Positions 34,521 to 45,466 of a stretch of DNA of 64,000 nucleotides are shown here, piece by piece. Every line of letters starts with the position of its first letter. Position 1 is the stretch's first letter. A model generated the notes under the pieces. It had not been told where the DNA came from and made no database searches. It worked only from the letters and a program-made list of their open reading frames with translations. A program made the position numbers and the translations under genes. Source of the stretch: Zonotrichia leucophrys gambelii (lineage: Eukaryota; Chordata; Aves; Passeriformes; Passerellidae); contig NC_088178.1 of the NCBI RefSeq assembly GCF_028769735.1, forward strand, positions 2,670,001-2,734,000, written 5' to 3'.

Positions 34521-37500
34521 TAGGATTTGAAAAACACAAAAGTTAAAATCTTATAAGGAGATGTCGTTGCTGCAGTGGTGACAGGAGCTGGAATCAGGCT
34601 GGCTGATGTAGGAGAAGTGTTTTTCCCAGTAAATTGTTCCCTCCACTGGGAACAGCATCCTAGAACACAGAGTGGAGCAAAAGTATTGTCTGAGGCACTC
34701 GAGCCTGCCACTTGTTATTTTTGTTGCTGCTCTTGCAGTTTGTCTCTCTGGAAGGAAAGCAGACTAGTTATTTAAAGTAAAATTCTATTTTTCTTAAACA
34801 AGAAAATGGCACCAGCTGCTTCTTTTATGACAAATGCTGTTCTGAATTGAATCAAAATAAGCAGCTTGTAGCTCTACCCCTTAAACCAGGGGCTGATCAA
34901 GGAAATCATAACTGAGGCAAAGCTTTGGAAAGAGCTGAGTGGTGACTAATTCCCACCAAGGGCAAATATCCTATCCTTGATTCATCTCTTCCTGCTGTGA
35001 AAGGGATACTCACAACCTACAAACCCATTTCCCCTCTCCACAAGCACACACCTCCAAAATGTTCCTCCTGTTTGGAGCAATGTTAAAATGTGCCATCGCA
35101 TGAAGAGAGGGGGAAAAATTTGGTTCACTCAGTTCTTTTTATTCTGTTTGCTGGCCCATACCCAGTCAGCTCCCAGGTAGATTGATGGCAGAAGGGAAAA
35201 AGAGTTTACAAATTTCATTTTCTATGAGCTTCAGGTGGTGTTAACTGCAGGGTCAGATGCAGAACTCGAATCTGTCTGAAGTTTCTCCTGCTTTGGTCCA
35301 TCAGCCAGGCTTGGGATGATTTCCACCACTTTTAGTGGACTCATTAATGCACCTTTAGTCCATGCTGGGAGGGTGTGAAGGGCAAAGGGGAGGGGGAAAT
35401 TGCTGTGTGTGTCTGGGGGTGTGGGTGGATGAGAGTGCATGTGACTTCATCTGTATCTTATTTAGTGTCCTCTACTACAGAAGCTTTTCTGAGACATAGA
35501 TGTGCATGTTAAAATAGGAGAATTAGGCACAAATGACATAAACTGAGACCTTTAGCCAGTGTTGTGTTTGCCTCGTGTGTAAGTCCAAGTAGTAGTAGGA
35601 GATGTAAACTCTGCTAGGTTCCCAGTTACCCCTAAGAGCACATGTATCAAACTGAACTGAATGTTCACTGATGATAGACACAAAACCAAAATGTTTACAG
35701 CATTCAGAGCAATAGCAAAGCATACCTCATGCCAGTCCTGGAGTGCCTCTCACCTGTCAGTGCAAGCTCTCCCCTCCCTGGGGGCCTCTGGCTTCTTCTC
35801 CCTCCAAACTCCTCTCCTTCTCTCTCCTGTCCTGGTTGTCTTCCCTCCTCCTCCTCCTCCTCCAAGCACTCCAAACCTTCCTGTCCACCAGCACTGTTTG
35901 TCCTCATCTGTCTGAGCCTGGGACTACCCTAACCCCCCCCTGCTTGCCTCTCCTCCATGCCCATCCCTCCCTCCTCTCTTCTTTGCCTTTCCCTTCCCCA
36001 GGCACTCATCTCTGGTCATGCCATCTCCCTCCTACATGCCTCCTACTGCCACTGTAAAGCTCCTAGGAGCTCTTCCCTGCCCATTATATAAGAACAAAAT
36101 GTTTCACATCATTTTCTGCATTATCTTCCATCCCTGGGGCTGCTGCAGTTGTCTCCTTCCTTGGTGCTGTGCTCTCTCTGGCATCGTAGCATTATATCCC
36201 AGAACTGGAATTAAAGTTCATTTTGCTGCTAGACCAGAATGCTTCTGTCTACCACGCACCCCTTGGGCTTTGCAGAGACTCATCTTGTCCCCAAGTCTTT
36301 TGTCTTCCTTCTTTTTCTCCTCCTTCCATGCAGGCTGCACGTGCAGTGCTTGTGGCAGGGGCTGGCTGGGGTGGAGGGTGTCTGTGCTGGGGTCAATCAC
36401 AGCTGGGCACCCCCGTGGCTCTCTGGTTTATAAAAGTAGTCTCAATAAAGGTGTGTGGGTTGTATTTGCTCAGCAAACTCAGTCACTGTGCTCTGTGCCT
36501 CCTGCAGGAGGATGTGTGTCTAATCTGAGGCTGCGGTGAACTCAGCGCGAGTTCAGCGAGCCGAGGCCGTGGGAGGGAGGTGGCACAGGGGGACGAGATT
36601 GTTACCAAAAACATCCAACACTCCTGGCAAAAAGGCACAGGAGAAAAGGCAGTGCCTGCTTCTGGAGGCACCAGGGAGCTCTGGGGACCAGCTGTGCTGT
36701 GAATTGTTTGTCTGAAGCAGCCCCACAGCTCCCGGTTTGCCTCACGTGCTGCATGCCCCAGGCTGGCTCTAAAGCATGATGGATGAGGAGCTGCTCAGCT
36801 TTGCATTTCCAGTGTGGGTGACAGCTTTATCCTGAGAGAAATGTCTTCATGTTGCTCTATCAGTGCCTGCAGCCACCAGCTGAAGAGCAGGGAGGGGAAG
36901 GAGGCACCTTCTGCTGTGTTTACTCCTGCAGACCTCTGTAGGAACTCCTGGCAATGAGGAGAGCAGGGTATGAGCACACCCTGGGGTAGATCCCCCTTCC
37001 TTAAGAGCCACCACTGAAAATGTCATCTCCTCATAACCTCTCCCCCAACTCCTCTGTGAGTTGCCCAAATCAGAGCTCAGATTTGTCCTTAAGCTCCTTG
37101 GCACCTCCACCTTGGTGGGACAGCAGTGTCCCCTTGAGGACCTGACTACAATCTCCACGCCCAGCAAGGCTGCTTAAAATAACAAAGATACCTGGTTCCT
37201 CTGCAAATCAGCTCGTGGGTGGCTCAGAAGAGAGTGAGGATGGCTCTGCTGCACTCAGTGAACTCAGAAGTGAGCCACCAGGCAGAAAGAACAGCTCAAA
37301 AGTGCTTCCCTGGGCAATGCTTTTATTTTCAGGAGATCCTGCTGCTGCAGCTGCCACCCCTGCAGTGCTGCTGGTGTTGGGGCAGGCCAGGCAGGCTGTT
37401 CAGTCTGACCCCTTCCTGCTCAAGGAGAGGCATGGGTTCAGCTCCCCGGGTCCCCCTGCATTAGCTGCTTGTTTGCTAGGCTCCCCTTGCTCCCTGGGAG

Positions 37501-38050
37501 GCTGGAGAAGCTCCTCAGCCACACCACAATTCCCCGCCGAGCCGTGTCACCACACTGTGCAGTGTTACACCCCTGCTGTATAGACACCCTGAGGATGTAA
37601 TAAACAGCCTATTTGCTCTCTGCCTGAGTGTCTGAAAAGCTGCAATCCTGGGGATGGAGGGGTGAATCCCAGCCAAATTGCTGAGGAGGAAGAGGAGGGA
37701 AGAAGCTGGTGCAGACATGTTGGATAGGGCAGCAGAGTGAGGATGGGTTGGCTCCAAGCTGTGGATGCCTCAGTAGAAACAATTTAGAACCAGGCTCCCC
37801 AGAGGTCCAGGTTGGGGAAATGAGTCTGAAAAGAGTCAGTAGGACCTGCAAGGAAGGAAAATCCCAGGAGCCTTCCAGCAGCACATTGCTGTCCTTCTCT
37901 GAATACACCTCCCTGCTGCTGCCAGTGATGGACTCCCTGCCCCAAATCCCAAAACTATCATGGCCAGAGGTGGGAACAAGTGCTGAGCCTGCTCCCTGCA
38001 CCAGGAGCAGCAGTGGGGGACACACAAGCTCCTGGGAAAGGGAGCAGTGT
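34521..38050. other. Intergenic, no gene recognised
   Basis: 3.5 kb without an exon or a familiar repeat. It contains pyrimidine-rich DNA at 35.8-36.0 kb and an isolated TATAAAA...AATAAA pair at 36429-36449 that might belong to an old LTR. Confidence 0.45.
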
Positions 38051-38089
38051 GGATGGATGGATGGATGGATGGATGGATGGATGGATGGA
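38051..38089. repeat. (GGAT)n microsatellite
   Basis: Nine to ten tandem GGAT units. Confidence 0.95.
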
Positions 38090-38417
38090 GCTTGATGAGG
38101 TCACAAAGAGCAAACAGCAAATGAAGAGCTTTCTCCATACCATAAAAAAGCCACTCTGAGCTCCAGCAGGCAGCTCACACTTGACCCTCAGCTTGCTCCA
38201 TCCTGGTGGGATAAACCAGGGAGGGATGAGCAGGAGTAGGGGGAGAGTCACCAGCCAGTCATGGAGCAGTTTGGGGAGTCTGGAGGAGCCTGGGGAAGGG
38301 TCAGGCAGCAGCTGAGGGCAATTCTGGATATCGGGGGGGAAGGGGAGGCATTAGCAGGGGCAGGATGCCGGACACTTGAGGTGAGGTTAGATCTTAGTGG
38401 GAAATTGCATGGTGAGA

Positions 38418-39155
38418 GATTGGCTTGGTTTGAAAAGACAGGTGTCTGCTAAGGAAGGCAGGAGGCTCCCCTGAAATGGAAAATGTAAACCCCTTCCCTC
38501 TGAATTGTTATAATTTTGAAGTTAAGGGGCTCTCAAGCAAAGATATGAGAATAGGAATAACAGTTATTTATCAGGAAAAATAAAAATACAAATGCAATAA
38601 TAAAAAAAAAATTAAAACAAGAAAACAAACCACTGCCAGAGTCAGAGCAGGAGCTGCTCCCCTCTGTGCCAGGGTGGTGTCCCAGCCCCATCCCATGGGG
38701 GCTCAGCCCTCCTGCAGTCCCAGCTGTGGCTCTGCTGCAGCAGGGATCCTGCACAAGGGGGGAGTTTTCCTCTGCAGCTCCAGGGCTGCTGCAGATGGGC
38801 CTGGGCTCCCTCTGGCCATGCAGGGCAGCAGAAAGCTGCTCCTCTGGCAATGCAGTGGGCAAAGGCTGCTGTGGTGTCCCCAGGCTCAGATTGTATCCAG
38901 GTAGGAATGCTTGGCCCCTCCCCTGGGCGGAGCATCTCCCATGGGATGGTGGGATTGGATCAGCCCTGCAGGGACACTCACTGGCCATGGACAGAAGATA
39001 ATTAATAATTAATGGCACATGGACAGAAGAGATCTCCTGGAGGGAGGATTGGTTGTGGCAGAGATAAAGAAAACTGCCCCATGAACAGCAGAGAACCGCC
39101 CCAGCTCTGACAGATGAGAATACACAGCCCCAAGCCATATCTTACAACCCAGGAC
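38418..39155. mobile_element. LTR-derived element, TGTCTTGGTTTGAAAAG family, longer copy
   Basis: Begins GGCTTGGTTTGAAAAGACAG, continues through TTATAATTTTGAAGTTAAGG and GATATGAGAATAGGAATAAC, then an A-rich run (38570-38630). It ends in a segment containing CTTACAACCCAGGACA. This matches my recollection of a frequent passerine endogenous-retrovirus LTR. No intact gene is present. Confidence 0.65.
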
Positions 39156-39732
39156 AGAGATTTACTGCAGGAACCATGTGGGGCTTCAGTGAGGAAGGGC
39201 TGAGCAGTGACCTGGATCTCAGCTGCTCCTGGGCACACCGAGGGCTCCCAACCTCTCTCTCCCTGTGAAAGGTGAGTGTTTGCTCTGTGCTCTGCACACA
39301 CACGTGTTGCATTGAAAGCCAAACATTAAATTTTCCTCTGGAAATGGGTCTAGTGGAATATATCAGTCCCCCTGGCTTCTTTCTATCCCCCTTTTATTTT
39401 TGCCCCTAAATCTTTTCTTCTGCTGTTTTTCCTTTTCATCTGCTGCTTCTTCCCTCAGCCTGTCGCCGAGCCAAACCCATCTGAATGCATCCAAGGAGGG
39501 ATCTGCCATTAGTGCTGCTCTGTCTCTCCTCTTAGTTAGGATATATTTAGCCATCATCTTTTAGGTTTTTTTTGCTGGCTGTTCAGTGGCTTTAAAAAGC
39601 AGGTGCTAGGAACGGAAAGAGAAGATTAAAAGTACCTGCTGTCAGCTACCTCTCCTTGTGCAGCTGTGCAAAGCAAGCACGTGGGCAGAGTGGGTAACAG
39701 CTGCCCCTTGAAAACCTCATTTGTAATTCTAA

Positions 39733-39768
39733 TTATTCTTTATTATTATTATTATTATTATTATTATT
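39733..39768. repeat. (ATT)n microsatellite
   Basis: About 11 ATT units. Confidence 0.9.
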
Positions 39769-40104
39769 TCAATAATCTCTTTCTGCACTGCTACAAATAT
39801 CCAGAGCAGCTATTTCCTCCCGTGCCTCATGTGAATGTGGAGTGTTGGGAATCCATCAAACTCCCCGTGGGTGAGGGATCCTTCATGGGCAGCTGGGATA
39901 TCCTGGATGGGCTGGGCAGCCCCAGGTGGAGCCAGGCTCACCTGCAGCCACATGGACAAGGTGTCTCACAGCCACCCCTGACTGTCCCTGTCCCACAAGC
40001 TGTGCCCATGGCCCAGCCCTAGCTGCCATGTGGCTACTCAGGGGCCACTTGCAAATTCTTGGCTGCTGTCTCAACCTTGGCAGCTTCCCTGCTCCTCCCT
40101 GGCA

Positions 40105-40215
40105 CCATCAGAGAATTTCTCAGGTTGGGAAAGATCTCTAAGATTATCAGGTCTAAGCTAAGCCCATCTCCAAACTCCATCCCATCCCCATCTCCTTGGC
40201 TTACTTCCCTCCTTA
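40105..40215 (-). mobile_element. CR1 LINE 3' tail fragment, diverged
   Basis: ATCAGAGAATTTCTCAGGTT, then GGAAAGATCTCTAAGATTATC and a TCTAAGCTAAGCCC stretch is the reverse complement of the CR1 end with many substitutions. Confidence 0.7.
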
Positions 40216-40620
40216 AACACATCCAGAGCTCATCAACAGCTTGCAGGTGGAGGAAGGGGCTATGCAACATGAGCAGGGCCTTTAAACATCCCATTTCTGC
40301 TCCTTTGCAGTCAGCACCTCCCTGATTTCATGGCAGGAGTGCCTCCAGGTTTGGCCATCCCTGAGAAGAGATGGCCAAAGAAGAAAGGAAAAACTGGAGA
40401 CAGATTCCTTGGGGAGCGTGCCTGCAGTGAGACCCCAAAACAGCACAGCTCAGCCTGGCTCTTCCCCTTTTCCTTCTCCCTGCCTCCCCTTCCAAAAATC
40501 TTTCTGCATCTTCCCCTTATTCCACTTGAACAGAACAAAACCACAAAAATACCCCTGCCAGAAACTCTCCTCAGAGCTTGGCTGTGCACTGGGGCACATA
40601 CACAGGGCACTTTGCACCCT

Positions 40621-41310
40621 GTCACCAAACCCTTGTTTTCCCATTCTTCACCCCATTTCTGAGGCTGAAAACTAGTTTTATGTTTTCCAAAATTGCTGGC
40701 ATTTTGCAAATAACCCAGAAACACCAATCCCTGGGGCTGATGGGGTGTTTGTGTTTTGCTGCTGACGATGAAGCCAGCCAGTGGTTGTACCCCCTCAAAT
40801 TTTGCCAAAGGCTGGCTGTGGGTGTCTTCTCAGCCCAGCCAACCTCCCAGCCCTGTCACCAAACCCTTGTTTTCCCAATTCCCCACACCATTTCTGTAGT
40901 TTGGGGATGAAAATTTTGATTTAGTGTTTTCCAAAGTTGCTGGCATTTTGCAAACGCTAACCCAGAAATGCCAGCAGGAATCACTGGGGCTGATGGAGTG
41001 TGTATTTTGCTGCTGGGGCTGTACCTCCCAAATTTTGCCAAAGGGTGGCTGTGGGCGCCTTCTCAGCCCAGCCAACCTCCCAACCCTGTCACCAAACCCT
41101 TGTTTTCCCAATTCCCCACCCCATTTCTGGAGCTGAAACCTTTGGTTTTTGTGTTTTCCAAAGTTGCTGGCATTTTGCAAATAACCCAGAAACACCAGTC
41201 CCTGAGGCTGATGGGGTGTGTGTGTTTTGCTGCTGGGGGTGGCTGTACCCCCAACAATGCTGCCTGTGGATGCCTTCTCAGCCCAACCTGGACCTTCCTG
41301 GTGCAGATGA
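40621..41310. repeat. Tandem repeat, about 234-bp unit, 3 copies
   Basis: Units start with GTCACCAAACCCTTGTTTTCC at 40621, 40855 and 41088. Each contains CCAAAGTTGCTGGCATTTTG, GGGGCTGATGG, TTTTGCTGCTG and TCAGCCCAGCCAACCTCC. Minus- and plus-strand open frames of over 100 codons here are repeat read-through. Confidence 0.92.
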
Positions 41311-41859
41311 AATCCGACCCTATGGCTGGGAGGTGGATTGATGCTGGCAGGGCTCTGGGAAGGCAGCCTGGCCCCAGGCGTTGCGACACAGAAGAGTTTT
41401 TTGTATTCCAAAACAAGGGCTGATAATGGAGGGCACGGGGCCGGAGCCGCGGGAGGCTGCTAAGCTAAATGAGACAGGAAGCACGTAATTCAATTAGATA
41501 CAGAGCAGCATGAAGACATCTGAGTACACACACGGGCTCAGAGGCTGTTGCATAACCCTGGGAAGGGCTGAGCAATATGAAATATCTCACCTAGAGCAGC
41601 CCATGCCCATCCTGGAGCAGCCCCATGGCTCGGGAGAGACAGAAAAGCTGCTCCAGGGAGCACAGGGGTCAGCTGGTGGCTGTGGCACAGTGGGCACAGG
41701 GGCTGTCCCAGCCTTGGGGAGGGGGATTTTGCTGGAACAGCCCAATCCTGCTCCCAATCCAGGGCTCAGAGCTGCACACGTGGATCTGGCACTGCCCAGT
41801 CTTGGGTTGCTGTTGATAATTGCTGCCCTGAGATGTGCAGGATGTCTCTGCTTCGGCCC

Positions 41860-42256
41860 GTGCAATGAAGAACGAGTCTGGACTCTTCACTTTTTGGTCT
41901 TGAGGTTGTTTATTAATTCTTATCTATAAAATTTCCTTTCTGCCCAGCTGAGATCTGCTCAGCAAGGCAGCCACAGGCACTCTGTGTTGTCCTTTTATAC
42001 TACAAACTACGTATAACATATTTACACTTAATTCCCAATACCTATCACCTATGTTAGACAGTGCACTTCTACTCTAAACCAATCCCAAAGTGCCAACATC
42101 ACAGCAGAAAATGGAGAACAAGAAGAAGAAGGAGAAAGGCTGGACATGCCCAGATTCCTCCATCTTGTCCCCAAAACCCCCATACCAAAAATGCTAAAAT
42201 CTACATTTTCACCCTGTGATCATTTTGTTATTACACTATTCAAACCTGTGTGACTT
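41860..42256 (-). mobile_element. Solo LTR
   Basis: On the minus strand: TATA box GTATAAAAGG (41991-42000), polyadenylation signal AATAAA (41909-41914) and a U5-like segment ending in GAGTCCAGACTCGTTCTTCA. The order and spacing (about 80 bp TATA to AATAAA) are as in an LTR. No internal region adjoins it. Confidence 0.75.
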
Positions 42257-44540
42257 TCAGGTCCTCATACAAAGCTGGTAACTTGCTCCAAGGGTCAAAA
42301 TCAAATCCCCAGGTGTTCTGGGCAGCATGCCAGGGTCTCCCAGCCCCCTGGCGGGGTCCTTGGCAACTCTGGACACCCGGAGGGATGCACTGAGTTCCGA
42401 CAGCCCTGAACCCCAGAGCCAGCTCTGCAGCAGCAAACACCTTTGTGCCTCTTGTGGTGCCCTAAAAGAAACACCTTTAACCGACCCCTTCCCTTCCCTA
42501 AGGGCTCTCTTTCTCACCACGGGCAGCTTCACTGTCACCTTGGCCTCACCTGAGCCCAGAGCTCCAAAAGGTGCCACAGGGGACAAGGTAAAACCTCACA
42601 CACACGCTTGTCCAATGCACTTTATTTCTCTGGGGAAAAGCAGCAGGGAAACAGGGCCTGGAGCCAAGAGAGGGGCTCAGCAGGCTGTAATCTCAAGGCA
42701 GAGATGTGCAGAGTTTCTCTGCTCTGGCTCACATCCCCCAGGCTGCTCACCAGTTGCAGTTGCTGCCATGCCAGCTGTGTGTTTGCCATAGTTACATTTG
42801 CTGTGAGCAGCACGTGGTTGCCAGCACAGTGGCTGTGCCAGGCTCCGGGGTGTTGCAGCCAGAAATCATCTGTCCCGTGTGCCTGGAACACGTGTCCACC
42901 CTCCAGGAGCTTTTCCTCTCGGCATGGCCTGCTCAGACCATTCCCTAAACACCAGGCAGAGCTACCAGAGCATCCTGTGACCTGCTCAGACCATGCCACA
43001 AACACCAGGCAGAGCTACCAGAGCATCCTGTGACTCTGCAGATCTGCAGCTGGGAGGATGGGCTGCAGCTCTACAGGGGAAAGGGATAGAGGTGAACATT
43101 CCCACAGCATTTATATGGAAAAACCAGGGAGGAGATGGAGATATAGGGGATGAGGAGAAGGGGCATTGCCACCCTAAACCCTCTGGTCACCTGCTGCAGC
43201 TGGGAGGTGAGTGCCAAACTGCTTTGGCATGATATCCAGCTCTCCTTTCCAACCCTGAGCATTGAGTGGCTCTGTGGAAGAGCTGAGTGTGGGTGCCAGG
43301 AGCCTGTGCCCATCCCCATGTGCCACTGCTGCTGGGACACCAGTGCTCCCAGTGTGGTGCTGAACTGGGGTGGGGCTCCAGGTTGGGGTGACACTTCCAA
43401 AACTGCTGCCAAGCACATCCTGTGGCTGTGCACAGACATTCCCAGCAGCTGTACGGGCAAAGGTAACCTTCCAGCCCTCTCTCCTTTACTCTTCCATTTC
43501 TTCCCTGGAATCACAGCAAGCATCACAGCTCAAATTTTGGTTTTAAGGCACAGAGAAGACATGAATAAAAGCTTGGTGTAGCTCCAGCCATTTATCTGTA
43601 GCTGAGTATCTGCTAACCAAGATTAACTTGATTATTTGAGTGAAAATCCCCAGAGCCATCAGGAGAGAGGCTGCTCTTACATGAAGAGCTAAAAGTGTGT
43701 GTTCAGTCATTAGTCCTGATGTGATGCATCCTTCCTGTCTGTCCATGAGCAAGACCATTCTGTGCCTTCCTGTAAGTGATGAGAGACAGACAGGACTCTC
43801 CTTTACTGCTCAGTGGGGCTGAGGGGTCTCATGCTCCTCCTGAAGTCTCCCATCCAGGTATTCTCATGCTCCTGCTCCCAAAGGCAGCTTGAGAGGAGCC
43901 TTTCCCCCTTGCCCAGGGCCCAGATGGCTTCGTGCTGCCATTCTCCTGGCACAGTTCATCTCTCCTGGGAAAGCTGCTCTGGCAAAGGGAAAGCTGCTCT
44001 GGCAATGTGCTGTGGGTGATGAATGCAGGCAGCAATGGGAGGAGACAACCTGAGCTCTGGAAAAACGTCTGAGCTGGGAATAGCAGGGAGGAAGGGAGAG
44101 GATGAGGAGTGGAAGTGGCAGCTGTGGCCTTGTGCTTGGCTGGCCATGAGCAGGGGGGTTTTAAGGTCACTCCCTCCCCTACTGCTGCTGAGCTGGGGAA
44201 TTGCAGGGAGGGCAGCTCTGGGATCCTGTGTGAGCCTGACCTCACCACGGGGCCTGCTGGTTCTCATGGACCTCTTCTTGTAGCCCCAGACCCTGGGCTT
44301 TGCTGCTGTGCACTGCTTTAACCCTTTATCTTCATTTTCTCTTTTGCTGGCTCAGTCCTTCCCCTCCGGTTTCCAGCCTCTCCCTGGCTTTTAATCCCCT
44401 TTCAACTTCCAGGTCTCATCAGGATCCTCCATTATCAGATGCTTTCTCAGGTTTTGGCTCCTTTGATGTGCATCCCTTCCCTCCTCTCACCACACACCCA
44501 GCAGGGAATTTGTGATGAAGTGCAACTTCAGCCAGCACAT
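42257..44540. other. Intergenic, no gene recognised
   Basis: No exon or repeat recognised apart from a 50-bp local duplication (CAGACCATNCC to CAGAGCATCCTGTGA) around 42935-43032. Confidence 0.45.
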
Positions 44541-44542
44541 TA

Positions 44543-44823
44543 CATATATTATATGCTATATGCTATATATGATACATGCTATATGCTATATGCTATATTA
44601 TATATCATCTACTATATAATCTCTAATATTATATAATTTATAATATATATTATCTATAATATGCTATGCTGTATTATATATTATATATTATATATTATAT
44701 ATTATATATTATATATTATATATTATATATTATATATTATATATTATATATTATATATTATATATTATATATTATATATTATATATTATATATTATATAT
44801 TATATATTATATATTATATATAT
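44543..44823. repeat. AT-rich tract with (ATTATAT)n heptanucleotide array
   Basis: About 20 perfect 7-bp ATTATAT units at 44682-44820. This is the reverse complement of the TAATATA array at 3.1 kb and reads as an open Ile/Tyr/Leu heptapeptide on the + strand. Confidence 0.9.
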
Positions 44824-45301
44824 ACATTCCAGCTGTGAACTGGCAGTGCCATTAAAGAGAAGTGGAAACATTAAACCCTGCTGCTCCATCTGCATCCCCC
44901 AGGAAGCCCAAACCCTCCTGACCCTGCTGGGGGCTGCCACCCCCTGTTTTAACCACTGGGGCACAGCTCTGGAAGCCCTGGGGCAGCGGGGTGGAGCAGC
45001 AGGATGGAGCTGACGGGTCTCTGCGAGGGCTGCAGCGTCTGTCCTGTCCCTGCTCTCCCACCCGCCGGCGCTTCATCAGCAGGCTCCACACGTCGCTGGA
45101 AAACGAGCCTGTTTTTTCCTGTTCCCGAGGAAGCGGCGATGACTGTGATGCTCAAGGACGAGCCTGGGCCTCCCACTCCTCCCTCCCTTAGCAGCACACA
45201 CAAACTTACCTAAGCTCTCCTCTTCAGGGGCGCTGCCTGAGCAGCTTTTGGTTGGCTGGAGGCTGCGGTGATGCTGGGTCCCCCTCCCCTCTCCCGGCCC
45301 A
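44824..45301 (+). promoter_or_regulatory. RGS16 proximal upstream region
   Basis: GC content and CpG density rise toward the RGS16 TATA box. A TGACGG and a GATGACTGTGATG stretch lie here, but I do not assign factors to them. Confidence 0.35.
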
Positions 45302-45307
45302 TATAAA
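45302..45307 (+). promoter_or_regulatory. TATA box of RGS16
   Basis: TATAAA in CCATATAAAGCGCGG, in a CpG-rich setting and 115 bp before the start codon. Transcription would begin near 45330, giving a 5' UTR of about 90 nt. Confidence 0.75.
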
Positions 45308-45422
45308 GCGCGGCTCCGCTCCGCTGTCGCAGCCGCCGGGACAGGTGGTGCCCGCATCCCCCTGCTGCAGCCCCCGGGAGGAGCCGATGAGTTGCTGGAT
45401 GCCTGGGTGCCCAGCTCTCAGC

Positions 45423-45466
45423 ATGTGCCGGGGCTTAGCCGCGCTGCCCATCACTTGCCTGGAAAG
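45423..45466 (+). CDS. RGS16: RGS16 coding exon 1 (residues 1-15)
   Basis: Codes [14 protein letters not shown] plus two bases of Arg15, with donor GTAAGG. This ATG has A at -3. Two in-frame upstream ATGs (45387 and 45399) have poor contexts and would add 12 or 8 residues; I chose 45423 because it gives the family's Met-Cys N-terminus. Confidence 0.92.

Noticed and set aside
36429..36449. TATAAAA and AATAAA pair as the end of RGS8 or as an LTR
   Set aside because: Too little flanking similarity to any repeat here and too far from the RGS8 stop to assign.
40311..41411. Several frames above 150 codons with a repeated Gln/Pro/Phe motif
   Set aside because: They are the 234-bp VNTR read in different frames on both strands.
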